Origin: an uncultured Alphaproteobacteria bacterium
GTDB lineage: Bacteria > Pseudomonadota > Alphaproteobacteria > Caulobacterales > Caulobacteraceae
Assembly (NCBI GenBank): GCA_903909375.1
Contig: CAIVVM010000049.1
Span: forward strand, 80,568 to 121,825
Direction of reading: 5' to 3'
Length of the DNA: 41,258 nt
A program made the position numbers and the translations under genes. Of the stretch, positions 18,544 through 26,378 are shown in pieces; positions within the stretch are counted from its first letter, which is position 1, and each line of letters begins with the position of its first letter. Under the pieces are notes generated by a model. The model was not told the DNA's origin and made no database searches. It worked only from the letters and a program-made list of their open reading frames with translations.

Positions 18544-19686
18544 CTAGATAGAGCGGGCGACGACTTCCTTCATGATCTCCGATGTGCCGCCATAAATCCG
18601 CTGGACCCGGGCGTCGCGCCACAGCCGGGCGATGGGGTACTCGTTCATGTAGCCGGCCCCCCCATGCAGTTGCAGGGCCGCGTCACAGACCTCCCACTGC
18701 AGCTCCGTGTGGAACAGCTTCGCGGCCGAGCCCTCCGCTGCCGTCAGCTTGCCTTCCAGGTGGCGCGCCAGGCACCAGTCGATGTGCGCCCAGCCGGCCT
18801 GCAGTTTGGCCTTCAGGCCGGCCAGGGTGAAACGAGTGTTCTGGAAGTCGAAAACCGACTGGCCAAAGGCTTTTCGCTCCTTGGTGAACTTCACCGCCTC
18901 ATCGAAGGCGCGCTGTGCGCCGCCCTGGGCGGAGATGGCGATGCCCAGGCGCTCCTGCGGCAACTGGCTCATCAGATAGGCGAACCCCCGGCCTTCCTCG
19001 CCCAGGCAGTTGGTGATCGGCACGCGCACGTCCTCGAAGAACAGCTCCGAGGTATCCGCCGAATTCTGGCCGATCTTGTCCAGGTTGCGCCCGCGCGAGA
19101 ACCCCGCCCGTGTGGCCTCCACAAGGATCAGCGAGATCCCCTTGCCGCCGGCCGAGGGGTCGGTCTTGGCCACCAGGATGATCAGGTCGGCGTTCTGGCC
19201 ATTGGTGATGTAGGTCTTGGAGCCGTTGATCACATACTCATTGCCGCTGCGGATGGCGGTGGTGCGCACCGATTGCAGGTCGGAGCCTGTGCCGGGCTCG
19301 GTCATGGCGATGGCGGTGATCGCCTCGCCGGAGATCATCTTCGGTAACCAGTGCTGCCTTTGCTCATCGGAGCCATAGTTCAGGATGTAGTCGGCAACGA
19401 TGTCCGACTGCAGGGTGATGCCTGCGCTGGAACCCGCATAGGCCAGTTCCTCGTCAATCACCGCGTTGAACCGGAAATCGAGGCCCAGGCCGCCATATTC
19501 CACCGGCAGGGTCGGACACAGCAACCCCGCCTCGCCGCAGGCCAGCCAGAAGTCGCGGTCGACGAGGCCGTCCTCCTCCCAGCGGTCCAGGTGCGGATAG
19601 AGCGCCTTGTCAAAGAACTTGCGCACCTGATCCCGGAATAGCGTCAGGTCCTGGTCATAGACGGTGCGGGCGTCGGTCTGGATCAT
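18544..19686 (-). CDS. Acyl-CoA dehydrogenase, long-chain type
   Basis: This 380-residue flavoprotein catalyses the first step of fatty acyl-CoA beta-oxidation, passing electrons to ETF. It shows the signatures IAMTEPGTGSDLQ (FAD/substrate loop), KTYITNGQNADLIILVAKT, RKAFGQSVFDFQNTRF, LHGGAGYMNEYPIARLWRDARVQRIYGGTSEIM. At the place where medium-chain enzymes carry the catalytic Glu (YEGT) this protein has YGGT. The base is instead probably Glu245 in QLPQERLG, as in mammalian long-chain acyl-CoA dehydrogenase, which the whole C-terminal half resembles. The ATG has an AGGAG ribosome site. It stands alone, 63 bases before the argB start codon on the same strand. Confidence 0.93.
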   Translation of the reverse strand: MIQTDARTVYDQDLTLFRDQVRKFFDKALYPHLDRWEEDGLVDRDFWLACGEAGLLCPTLPVEYGGLGLDFRFNAVIDEELAYAGSSAGITLQSDIVADYILNYGSDEQRQHWLPKMISGEAITAIAMTEPGTGSDLQSVRTTAIRSGNEYVINGSKTYITNGQNADLIILVAKTDPSAGGKGISLILVEATRAGFSRGRNLDKIGQNSADTSELFFEDVRVPITNCLGEEGRGFAYLMSQLPQERLGIAISAQGGAQRAFDEAVKFTKERKAFGQSVFDFQNTRFTLAGLKAKLQAGWAHIDWCLARHLEGKLTAAEGSAAKLFHTELQWEVCDAALQLHGGAGYMNEYPIARLWRDARVQRIYGGTSEIMKEVVARSI

Positions 19687-19752
19687 GGCGATCTCCTCAA
19701 GGCGTGGCCGCCAGATACCGTGATGACGCTAGGGAGGTGAAGAGGGGTCCGG

Positions 19753-19970
19753 CTACCCGAAGACCTTCGGACGCGCCCCGTTCAGGTCCTGCACCGTGTC
19801 ATGGACGATGGCGCCCAGTAGAATACTGGCCGTGATGATCGCCGCCAATCCGCCAATGATCGCAGAAAAGACAACACCGGGGCTGAAGTCGCCTGCCGCC
19901 ACGGCATCACCAACAACGCCACAAAATTCCGACCGATGACGCCAACGGTCTGGGTGATCACCCTGTCGAC
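19753..19970 (-). pseudogene. Decayed remnant of a membrane-protein gene
   Basis: Between the acyl-CoA dehydrogenase and dgcA the minus strand carries two fragments in different frames. The first (about 19910-19970) reads VDRVITQTVGVIGRNFVALL, like the N-terminus of a membrane protein. The second, in another frame, reads SPGVVFSAIIGGLAAIITA and ends LGAIVHDTVQDLNGARPKVFG before a stop at 19753. Together they look like the two ends of one membrane protein that lost its middle and its frame. I recall similar VIGRNFVxF and GTVxDLNGxRPSFG motifs in an uncharacterised alphaproteobacterial membrane family, but could not check. No start codon remains. A short intact 99-residue frame cannot be fully excluded. 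Confidence 0.5.
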
Positions 19971-20000
19971 GTTCTGCGCCGGATGGGTGAAAAGCCGCGC

Positions 20001-20987
20001 ATGAGCCTCGTCCTCCGTGTCCGTGCCGAACGTCTGGCCCTGCGCGCGCCATTCCGCATCTCGCGCGGCGTCAAGACCCATGCCGAGGTGGTCGTCGCCG
20101 AACTGGCCGATGGTGAGGTCCTGGGGCGCGGCGAGTGTGTGCCCTACGCCCGTTATGGCGAAACCCTGGATGGTGTCGCGGCCCGGTTGGCCGCCGTGGG
20201 CGACCGGCTGCGCAGCGGTATGCCGATAGAAGCCGTACTGGCCGCACTCCCGGCCGGCGCAGCGCGCAACGCGCTGGACTGCGCGCTCTGGGATCTTGAG
20301 GCGCGCCGTAGCGGCCGCTCTGTGGGCCAGCGTCTGGGTCGCCCGCCGCCTGGTCCGATACCGACCGCTGTGACCATCAGCCTGGGCGCCCCGGCCGCCA
20401 TGCGCGCCGCGGCGGCAGCGGTGGTCGATGCGCCGCTGCTGAAGGTCAAGCTGGATGCCGAACAACCCGCTGCCTGCCTGGCTGCCGTGGTCGAGGGCGC
20501 CCCGGACGCGCGGCTGATTGTCGATCCCAATGAGGGCTGGACCCTCGCTGTCCTCTTGGCCATGGCCGACCAGATTTCGCGGCTGAACGTGATCATGTTG
20601 GAACAGCCGCTGCCCGCTGACGCAGACCAGGAACTCGAGGGCCTGGATTATCCAGCCCCGCTCTGCGCCGACGAGGCGGTCCATACCGCCGAAGACCTGG
20701 AGCAGGTGGCCGGGCGCTATCAGATGGTCAACATCAAGCTCGACAAGGCCGGCGGCCTGACCGAGGCGCTGGCCATGGCGGACCGTGCGCGGGCGCTCGG
20801 ACTCGGCGTCATGGCGGGCTGCATGGTCTGCAGTTCCCTCTCCATCGCCCCCCATCTATGGGTCGCCGCCCAGGCTGACGCCTGCGATCTCGACGGCCCC
20901 TGGTGGCTTGCGCAGGACCGCCCCGGCGGCTGCCGGGTTGAGTCCGGCGTGCTCTATCCGCCACAGTCGGGGTTCTGGGGCAGCTAG
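20001..20987 (+). CDS. dgcA: Enolase-superfamily N-acetyl-D-glutamate racemase, DgcA-like
   Basis: This 328-residue member of the enolase superfamily belongs to the dipeptide epimerase/muconate lactonizing group. It has LLKVKLD (KxK catalytic lysines), IVDPNEGW (first metal Asp), LEQPLP (metal Glu), CADEAV (metal Asp/Glu), and NIKLDKAGGLTEAL (second catalytic Lys). The set is complete, so the enzyme should be active. The family includes DgcA, which racemises N-acetyl-D-glutamate in D-glutamate catabolism, and L-Ala-D/L-Glu epimerases of peptidoglycan recycling; the two are hard to separate by eye. The usual partner DgcN is not adjacent. I chose the ATG at 20001 (MSLVLRVRAERL); another ATG is at 19983. 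It converges on the hydratase gene with a 4-base overlap. Confidence 0.83.
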   Translation: MSLVLRVRAERLALRAPFRISRGVKTHAEVVVAELADGEVLGRGECVPYARYGETLDGVAARLAAVGDRLRSGMPIEAVLAALPAGAARNALDCALWDLEARRSGRSVGQRLGRPPPGPIPTAVTISLGAPAAMRAAAAAVVDAPLLKVKLDAEQPAACLAAVVEGAPDARLIVDPNEGWTLAVLLAMADQISRLNVIMLEQPLPADADQELEGLDYPAPLCADEAVHTAEDLEQVAGRYQMVNIKLDKAGGLTEALAMADRARALGLGVMAGCMVCSSLSIAPHLWVAAQADACDLDGPWWLAQDRPGGCRVESGVLYPPQSGFWGS

Positions 20988-21838
20988 TCCTTCCACCAGG
21001 GATAGAGGTCCGGCATGTCCTCGGACACCCGCCCCGGGAACCGGGGCGGGCGCTTCTCCAGGAAGGCGCTGACGCCTTCCTTCACGTCGGGGCCGGCGCC
21101 CAGGATCATCGACAGGCGCCCATCCACGGCCAGCGCGCCCGAGGGATCCGGTTCGCCGGAGAAGCGCCATAGCATCTGCCGCGCCAGCGCGATGGACACG
21201 GGCGCGGTGTTTTCGGCGATCTCCATCGCGATCTCGCGAGCGCGAACCAGCAACTGGTCCGGATCGACGACCTCGCTCACAAGTCCGCCGGCCAGGGCCT
21301 CGTCGGCCGGAACCAGCTTGCCCGTCAGGCACCAGCGCAGCGCCTGCGGCAAGCCCACCAGCCGGGGCAGGAACCAGGCGCTGCCGGCCTCCGGCACCAG
21401 GCCGCGACGCGCGAAGATAAAGCCTATCCGCGCGCCCGACGCTGCGATCCGGATGTCCATCGGCAGGGTCAGCGTGGCGCCCACGCCCACGGCCGCCCCA
21501 TTGATCGCTGCTATGGATGGCTTGCGACAGCCATAGATGGCCCCCACGAATCCGCCGCCCTCGGCCCGCGCCTGTCCCGGAGCCTGGAACGCCACGGACC
21601 CTTCCGCCTTGGTGTCGAAAGCGCCGGCGCCGGCCGAGATGTCTGCGCCCGCGCAGAAGCCCCGACCCGCGCCCGTGACAATCACCACCCGCACAGCGTC
21701 GTCCGCATCCGCTCTCTGAAACGCGTCGGTCAGCTCGGCGCCCATGGTGGCGGTGTAGGCGTTCAGCTTGTCCGGACGATTGAGTGTGATCGTAAGAACG
21801 GGCCCGTCTAGCTCGTAGAGCAGGGTCTCATAGGCCAT
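20984..21838 (-). CDS. Enoyl-CoA hydratase/isomerase family (crotonase)
   Basis: This 284-residue crotonase-fold protein hydrates or isomerises enoyl-CoA substrates. Features include LTITLNRPDKLNAYTATM at the N-terminus, the oxyanion-hole segment GAGRGFCAGADISAG (about residues 56-70), KPSIAAINGAAVGVGATL (second oxyanion glycine), and IGFIFARRGLVPEAGSAWFLPR with a glutamate where catalytic acids usually sit. This points to an active hydratase, though exact chain-length specificity cannot be inferred. An AGGAGG ribosome site lies 5 bases before the ATG. It is divergent from pabB and close to other acyl-CoA genes, but not in an operon with them. Confidence 0.91.
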   Translation of the reverse strand: MAYETLLYELDGPVLTITLNRPDKLNAYTATMGAELTDAFQRADADDAVRVVIVTGAGRGFCAGADISAGAGAFDTKAEGSVAFQAPGQARAEGGGFVGAIYGCRKPSIAAINGAAVGVGATLTLPMDIRIAASGARIGFIFARRGLVPEAGSAWFLPRLVGLPQALRWCLTGKLVPADEALAGGLVSEVVDPDQLLVRAREIAMEIAENTAPVSIALARQMLWRFSGEPDPSGALAVDGRLSMILGAGPDVKEGVSAFLEKRPPRFPGRVSEDMPDLYPWWKD

Positions 21839-21912
21839 CGCATCCTCCTGGCGTTTTGCACATCACACGCGCCTTCCGAAGCGGCAGGCAAGCGCAGGCG
21901 AATCCGCAAGAG

Positions 21913-23283
21913 ATGGGCTATAGGCAGCGCGTGACGAGCGGCCCCCAAATCCTCGATACTTCCGGTGATCTGAGAGCTGTGACGCTACGCGCCTTCGCAT
22001 GGGCCGACCCGCTGGAAGTCGCGTCGGCTTTCGCCGATGAGACGCATGCCTGCGTGCTGCTGTCGGGCGAAGGTGGATGGTCATATGTCCTGCGCCATCC
22101 CCTGCCGGCGATCGGGGGTGAGGAACCCGCAGATCTGGATTGTGCAAGCGCTGAACGGTGCGCCGGAGGGCCGCCGTTCCAGGGCGGTCTGGTGGGCCTC
22201 GCCTCCTATGAACTTTCTGCTGAGTTCGAACCCACGGCGCCCCAGGCGAGGGGCGAGACGCCGGACCTTATCGCTCTGCGCTATCCGGCGCTGCTAGCGT
22301 TCCACGCCGGCGACCGGCGCGCGGTGGCCGTGGGTCGGGGCCCCGATGCCCTCGTGGCAAAGGCTCGGGCGGATGCGGCGTTGACCTGGCTGGACGGCCC
22401 GCGATGCTGCGCGCGAACCGGCGTGCTGGCCGTTGAGGTTGCGTGCGCTGTGTCCGACACTGACCACGCCCTGGCAGTGGCGGACACCGTCGGCCGGATT
22501 GCCGCCGGCGACCTGTTCCAGGCCAATCTGGCCCGGCCCTGGCGAGGGCGGCTTGCGGCAGGGGTCACACCGTTCGATCTCTTCCGCCGACTGACGCGCC
22601 AGAGCCCGGCGGCCTATGCGGCCTACCTGCGTCTTCCCGGTTGCGCCCTGGTCTCCAATTCACCGGAGCAGTTCCTGTCGGTTCGTCGGGAAGGTGACGC
22701 ACTATGGGCCGAAAGCCAGCCGATCAAGGGCACCCGTCCACGCGGCGCCGACCCGGTGAGCGATGCGGCGCTGGCCGCCGAACTTCAGGCCAGCGCCAAG
22801 GACCAGGCCGAAAATCTGATGATCGTCGACCTGATGCGCAATGATCTGGCCCGGGTCTGCGATCCCGGCACCGTAAGTGTCCCGGCGCTGGCGGTCCTGC
22901 GCAGCTATGCCAATGTCCACCACCTGGTTTCACGCGTCCGGGGGCGGCTGAGGTCTGGCGCCACGGCCTGGGACGCCTTCTGTGCTGCCTTCCCGCCAGG
23001 CTCGGTGACGGGCGCGCCCAAGCTGGCGGCTATGTCTGTGATCGCCCGCCACGAGCCGCCCAGGGGTCCCTATTGCGGCAGCCTGTTTTGGCTCGGCCTC
23101 GATGGGGCCCTGGAGGCCAGCGTCCTGATCCGCACTGTGGCGCTGAGCGAAAACCCGGCAGGCTGGGTGTTCGAAGCCCGCGCGGGCGGCGGAATCGTCG
23201 CCGATAGCGATCCGATGTCCGAGGTGCGGGAGACGACGGCCAAGATCGGCGCCATCCTCAGGGCGCTGACGGGGGCGACATGA
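21913..23283 (+). CDS. pabB: Aminodeoxychorismate synthase component I, PabB
   Basis: This 456-residue chorismate-using enzyme makes 4-amino-4-deoxychorismate, leading to p-aminobenzoate and folate. The chorismate-binding domain shows LVSNSPEQFL, SQPIKGTRPRG, SAKDQAENLMIVDLMRNDLARV, NVHHLVSRVRGRL, FPPGSVTGAPKLAAM, and AGGGIVADSDP. The lysine in PIKGT is the PabB signature (anthranilate synthase has PIAGT there), so this is not trpE. The start is uncertain: ATG at 21913, GTG at 21931, and an upstream TTG at 21856 are all in frame, and none has a strong ribosome site. Its last four bases overlap the pabC start (ATGA), giving a coupled pair. The glutaminase partner PabA is not here. Confidence 0.92.
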   Translation: MGYRQRVTSGPQILDTSGDLRAVTLRAFAWADPLEVASAFADETHACVLLSGEGGWSYVLRHPLPAIGGEEPADLDCASAERCAGGPPFQGGLVGLASYELSAEFEPTAPQARGETPDLIALRYPALLAFHAGDRRAVAVGRGPDALVAKARADAALTWLDGPRCCARTGVLAVEVACAVSDTDHALAVADTVGRIAAGDLFQANLARPWRGRLAAGVTPFDLFRRLTRQSPAAYAAYLRLPGCALVSNSPEQFLSVRREGDALWAESQPIKGTRPRGADPVSDAALAAELQASAKDQAENLMIVDLMRNDLARVCDPGTVSVPALAVLRSYANVHHLVSRVRGRLRSGATAWDAFCAAFPPGSVTGAPKLAAMSVIARHEPPRGPYCGSLFWLGLDGALEASVLIRTVALSENPAGWVFEARAGGGIVADSDPMSEVRETTAKIGAILRALTGAT

Positions 23284-24059
23284 CTGATATCCCCATGGAT
23301 GACCGTGGCTTCACCCTGGGCCACGGACTGTTCGAGACCGTGCTGTGGGCATCGGGCGAACCGGAACACTGGGACGCCCATGTGGAACGCCTGGAGCGGG
23401 GCTGCCGGGCGCTGGGCCTGCCCCTGCCGGACCGGCGGGATATGCGTTCGGCCGCCGATGCCGCGGTTCGCGGCCTCGGGCCCGCTGATCGCGCCGCTGT
23501 CCGGCTGAGCTGGACCGCGGGATCGGGCGGTCGTGGGCTTGATCTCCCGGAGGTGCTGGCGCCACGGCTGGTCGTATCGGCTGCGCCTTCGGAGCTTCCC
23601 GCCGGCCCGGTCACCCTGGCCACCGCCCGCGTCCGTCGCAATGACCGCTCGCCGACGTCGCGGCTGAAATCCTTGTCCTACCTCGACAACGTTCTGGCCC
23701 GGACCGAGGCGCGCAGGGCGGGAGCCGAGGAAGCGCTGATGCTGAACACCGCCGGCGAGATCGCCTGCGCCGCAGCGGCCAATGTATTCTGGATTCGCCA
23801 TGACGAGGTGTTCACGCCCAGCCTCGAATGTGGGGTTCTGGATGGGATCATGCGCCGCGAAGTGATCGCGGCCTGCCATGGCCTCGGGCTGCCGGTGGAA
23901 GAGGTATTCGCCAACCCGGGCCGTCTGGCCGGCGCGCCAATGTTCATCACCAACAGCCTCATCGGCGTGCGCGCGGTGGCCAGTCTGGATGGCGTCCCCC
24001 TTCCGACGTCGGCGCGCGTGGCGGCGATCGCCAGGGCGGTCAGTCGAGCGTCGAAATGA
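23280..24059 (+). CDS. pabC: Aminodeoxychorismate lyase PabC (class IV aminotransferase fold)
   Basis: This 259-residue PLP enzyme of fold type IV releases pyruvate from aminodeoxychorismate to give p-aminobenzoate. It shows DDRGFTLGHGLFETVL at the N-terminus, the PLP lysine in RLKSLSYLDNVLART (about residue 131), the glutamate-containing LMLNTAGEIACAAAANVFW, and CGVLDGIMRREVI followed by FITNSLIGVRAV. Position directly behind pabB, overlapping it by four bases, supports the lyase role over D-amino-acid or branched-chain aminotransferase activity. Its 3' end overlaps the convergent aminotransferase gene by 20 bases. Confidence 0.9.
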   Translation: MTDIPMDDRGFTLGHGLFETVLWASGEPEHWDAHVERLERGCRALGLPLPDRRDMRSAADAAVRGLGPADRAAVRLSWTAGSGGRGLDLPEVLAPRLVVSAAPSELPAGPVTLATARVRRNDRSPTSRLKSLSYLDNVLARTEARRAGAEEALMLNTAGEIACAAAANVFWIRHDEVFTPSLECGVLDGIMRREVIAACHGLGLPVEEVFANPGRLAGAPMFITNSLIGVRAVASLDGVPLPTSARVAAIARAVSRASK

Positions 24060-25371
24060 CCCGGCGCAGTGTTTCCACGATCCTGCCGATCTCGCCCTCG
24101 CTGACGATCAGAGGCGGAGACAGGGCGATGGTGTCGCCGGTGGCGCGTACGAGAACGCCTGCCTCCAGCATGCGAACCAGCATTTCATAGCCACGGGCGC
24201 CCGGAGCTCCGGGACGCGGAGCCAGGTCAAGCCCCGCCATAAGGCCAAGGTTGCGTATGTCGGTCACGTGCGGCGCGTCCGCCAGGCTGTGGATCGCCGT
24301 CTCCCAGGTTTCGGCGAGGCCCCTGACGCGGGTCAACAGGCCCTCGCGGCGGTAGATCTCCAGCGTGGCGAGCCCGGCGGCGGCGGCTACCGGATGACCG
24401 GAATAGGTGTAGCCGTGGAAGAACTCGATGGCGCCCTGCGCGCCGCTGTCGACCACCGCGTCGTGTACCCCCCGGCTGGCGAACACGGCGCCCATCGGAA
24501 GAACACCGTTGGTGATCGCCTTGGCTGTCGTCATCAGGTCAGGGACCACGCCGAAATGATGGGCGGCGAAGGCTGAGCCCAGTCGCCCGAAGCCGGTGAT
24601 CACCTCATCGAAGATCAGCAGGATTCCATGGGCGTCGCAGATGGCGCGCAGGCGCTCCAGATAGCCCACCGGCGGCGGCAGCACCCCGGCGGACCCCGAC
24701 ACTGGCTCGACGATCACCGCCGCCAGGGTTTCGGCGCCGTGCAGCGCGATCAGCTGTTCGAGATCTTCGGCCCGTTCGGCGCCGTGCGCGGGCAGTCCCC
24801 GGGAAAACGCGTTCCGCGCCGGATCATGAGTGTGGCGCATATGGTCCGAGGGCAGGGTTACAAAAGTCCGGCGATTGTTCACCAGCCCGCCTGCCGATAT
24901 CCCCCCGAAGCCGACGCCGTGATAGCCCTTCTCGCGACCCACGATGCGGGTGCGCTGTCCCTGGCCGCGGGCGCGGTGATAGGCCATGGCGATCTTCAGC
25001 GCGGTATCGACCGCCTCCGATCCCGAGTTTGTGAAGAATACCCGGTCGAGGCCCGATGGCGTCAACTTCGCCAGCGCCGAAGCGAAGTCAAAGGCGACGG
25101 GATGGCCCATCTGGAATGTGGGCGCATAGTCCAGGGTCATCAGCTGCTTGTGGACGGCGTCGGCGATCTCGATACGCCCGTGACCTGCGTTGACGCACCA
25201 GAGACCCGAGGTCGCGTCCAGAATTTCGCGGCCATCGTCCGTGCGGTAATACATTCCGGCTGCAGTCGCCAACAGACGCGGCGCGGCCTTGAACTGCCGG
25301 TTTGCGGTGAACGGCATCCAGAAGGCAGACAGGTCCAGGCTGTTGGCGAGGGTGGGCGCGGCGTCGTCCAT
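24040..25371 (-). CDS. Class III omega-aminotransferase, beta-alanine:pyruvate type
   Basis: This 443-residue PLP enzyme of the class III group is related to beta-alanine:pyruvate and other omega-amino acid transaminases. Features are FWMPFTANRQFKAAPRLLATA at the N-terminus, GLWCVNAGHGR, FTNSGSEAVDTALKIA (phosphate loop), YHGVGFGGISAGG, LIFDEVITGFGRLG, and TTAKAITNGVLPMGAV with the PLP lysine. The FWMPFTANR and SGLWCVNAGH blocks are typical of this omega-transaminase subgroup. The gene is read together with the hotdog-like gene upstream, 21 bases away. The amine donor cannot be deduced; candidates are beta-alanine, 4-aminobutyrate, or other primary amines. Confidence 0.9.
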   Translation of the reverse strand: MDDAAPTLANSLDLSAFWMPFTANRQFKAAPRLLATAAGMYYRTDDGREILDATSGLWCVNAGHGRIEIADAVHKQLMTLDYAPTFQMGHPVAFDFASALAKLTPSGLDRVFFTNSGSEAVDTALKIAMAYHRARGQGQRTRIVGREKGYHGVGFGGISAGGLVNNRRTFVTLPSDHMRHTHDPARNAFSRGLPAHGAERAEDLEQLIALHGAETLAAVIVEPVSGSAGVLPPPVGYLERLRAICDAHGILLIFDEVITGFGRLGSAFAAHHFGVVPDLMTTAKAITNGVLPMGAVFASRGVHDAVVDSGAQGAIEFFHGYTYSGHPVAAAAGLATLEIYRREGLLTRVRGLAETWETAIHSLADAPHVTDIRNLGLMAGLDLAPRPGAPGARGYEMLVRMLEAGVLVRATGDTIALSPPLIVSEGEIGRIVETLRRVISTLD

Positions 25372-25392
25372 CGAGGTCTCGTCTGCTCGAAT

Positions 25393-26229
25393 TCAGCCCT
25401 GCGCCCAGAGGGGGGAGGAGCCTTTCAGCACCCGCAGGAAATAAAGGACGCGGGCGATGTCGTGCCCTGCCCCGGCGAAGATGACTTCATACCAGACGTT
25501 CTCGGTCCTGGGACTCTCGCTCAGCTTGAGCACCCTGGTGCGGGCCCGATAGTCGACGCCGACCCTGAGTGGCCCGGCCAGGTTCTGCACCTCCAGCGCG
25601 CCGTAGAGGGCGACTTGCGGGCGGGTGGATTTCGCCATCACCGCCTCGCGCGTCATGTGCGCCATGTGGATCACGAGTGACGGGGGCAGGATACCGGTCT
25701 CATAGGCCGGCAGGGCCTCGGTGATGACGCCAAGCGAAAGGGCCAGGGTCTCCGGCGCCACGGCCACGGCCAGATCGTGGTTTTCATCGCCGACCTGCAT
25801 CGCAGCCAGGATGCGCAGCGCTCCGGCCGCCGCAGGGGTCTGTGTATCGAACCGACGCGCCAGTTCCGACCAGGCGTCGGGCTGGGCCGATGCGGTCCCC
25901 TGGCAGATCAGGGCGCCGTCCCGGTTGTGCATCGATAGTCGCAGGCGGTCCGCGCCGGGCTCGACAGCGCATTGAACCTCTTCGCGGTCCACGGTCGCCT
26001 GGGTGAAATAGACCGATAGCCCGCCGGTCTCGAACCATTGCGGTCCGAAGGTTTCCACCAGGCGCGGCACGAACTGGTCCAGGTGGATCGAGCCTGCCAC
26101 CGTACCGCCACGAAAGCCCAGTCGGGTCGCCGTGGCGTCGTCATGGATCGAACCCCGGGCCTCGGCGGCCATGTTGCGGGGCGTCCGGAACGGACCCACC
26201 CAGGTTCCCGGCGATGCAGTTTCGCTCAT
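25393..26229 (-). CDS. Hotdog-like protein of unknown function
   Basis: This 278-residue soluble protein has an N-terminal segment (GSIHDDATATRLGFRGGTVAGSIHLDQF, about residues 26-53) that resembles the start of MaoC-like hotdog dehydratases and thioesterases, where an HDD/ATRLGF-GGTV pattern lies near the substrate tunnel. Later parts contain beta-rich stretches (VQNLAGPLRVGVDYRAR), consistent with a double-hotdog fold. I see no clear catalytic Asp/His pair, so activity is uncertain. It is the first gene of a pair with the omega-aminotransferase, 21 bases apart. A CoA-ester-binding role would suit the nearby acyl-CoA genes but is inference. Confidence 0.72.
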   Translation of the reverse strand: MSETASPGTWVGPFRTPRNMAAEARGSIHDDATATRLGFRGGTVAGSIHLDQFVPRLVETFGPQWFETGGLSVYFTQATVDREEVQCAVEPGADRLRLSMHNRDGALICQGTASAQPDAWSELARRFDTQTPAAAGALRILAAMQVGDENHDLAVAVAPETLALSLGVITEALPAYETGILPPSLVIHMAHMTREAVMAKSTRPQVALYGALEVQNLAGPLRVGVDYRARTRVLKLSESPRTENVWYEVIFAGAGHDIARVLYFLRVLKGSSPLWAQG

Positions 26230-26378
26230 GGCGCTCTCCCAATTCCCGATCTTCCGGCGGGAGCCCGACGCTCGCCCCGACAGACGGGGACGTCAACGGG
26301 CTTGCCATCGCACGCGGTCCAACGCGAAAGTGAACTCAAGAGCGCCGAAGCGCGCCGACCATCAGGAGCAAACGCGCC

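Noticed and set aside
19782..20855. 357-codon frame opposite dgcA
   Set aside because: Most of it is an antisense shadow. Only its last part, before dgcA, contains the real remnant reported as a pseudogene.
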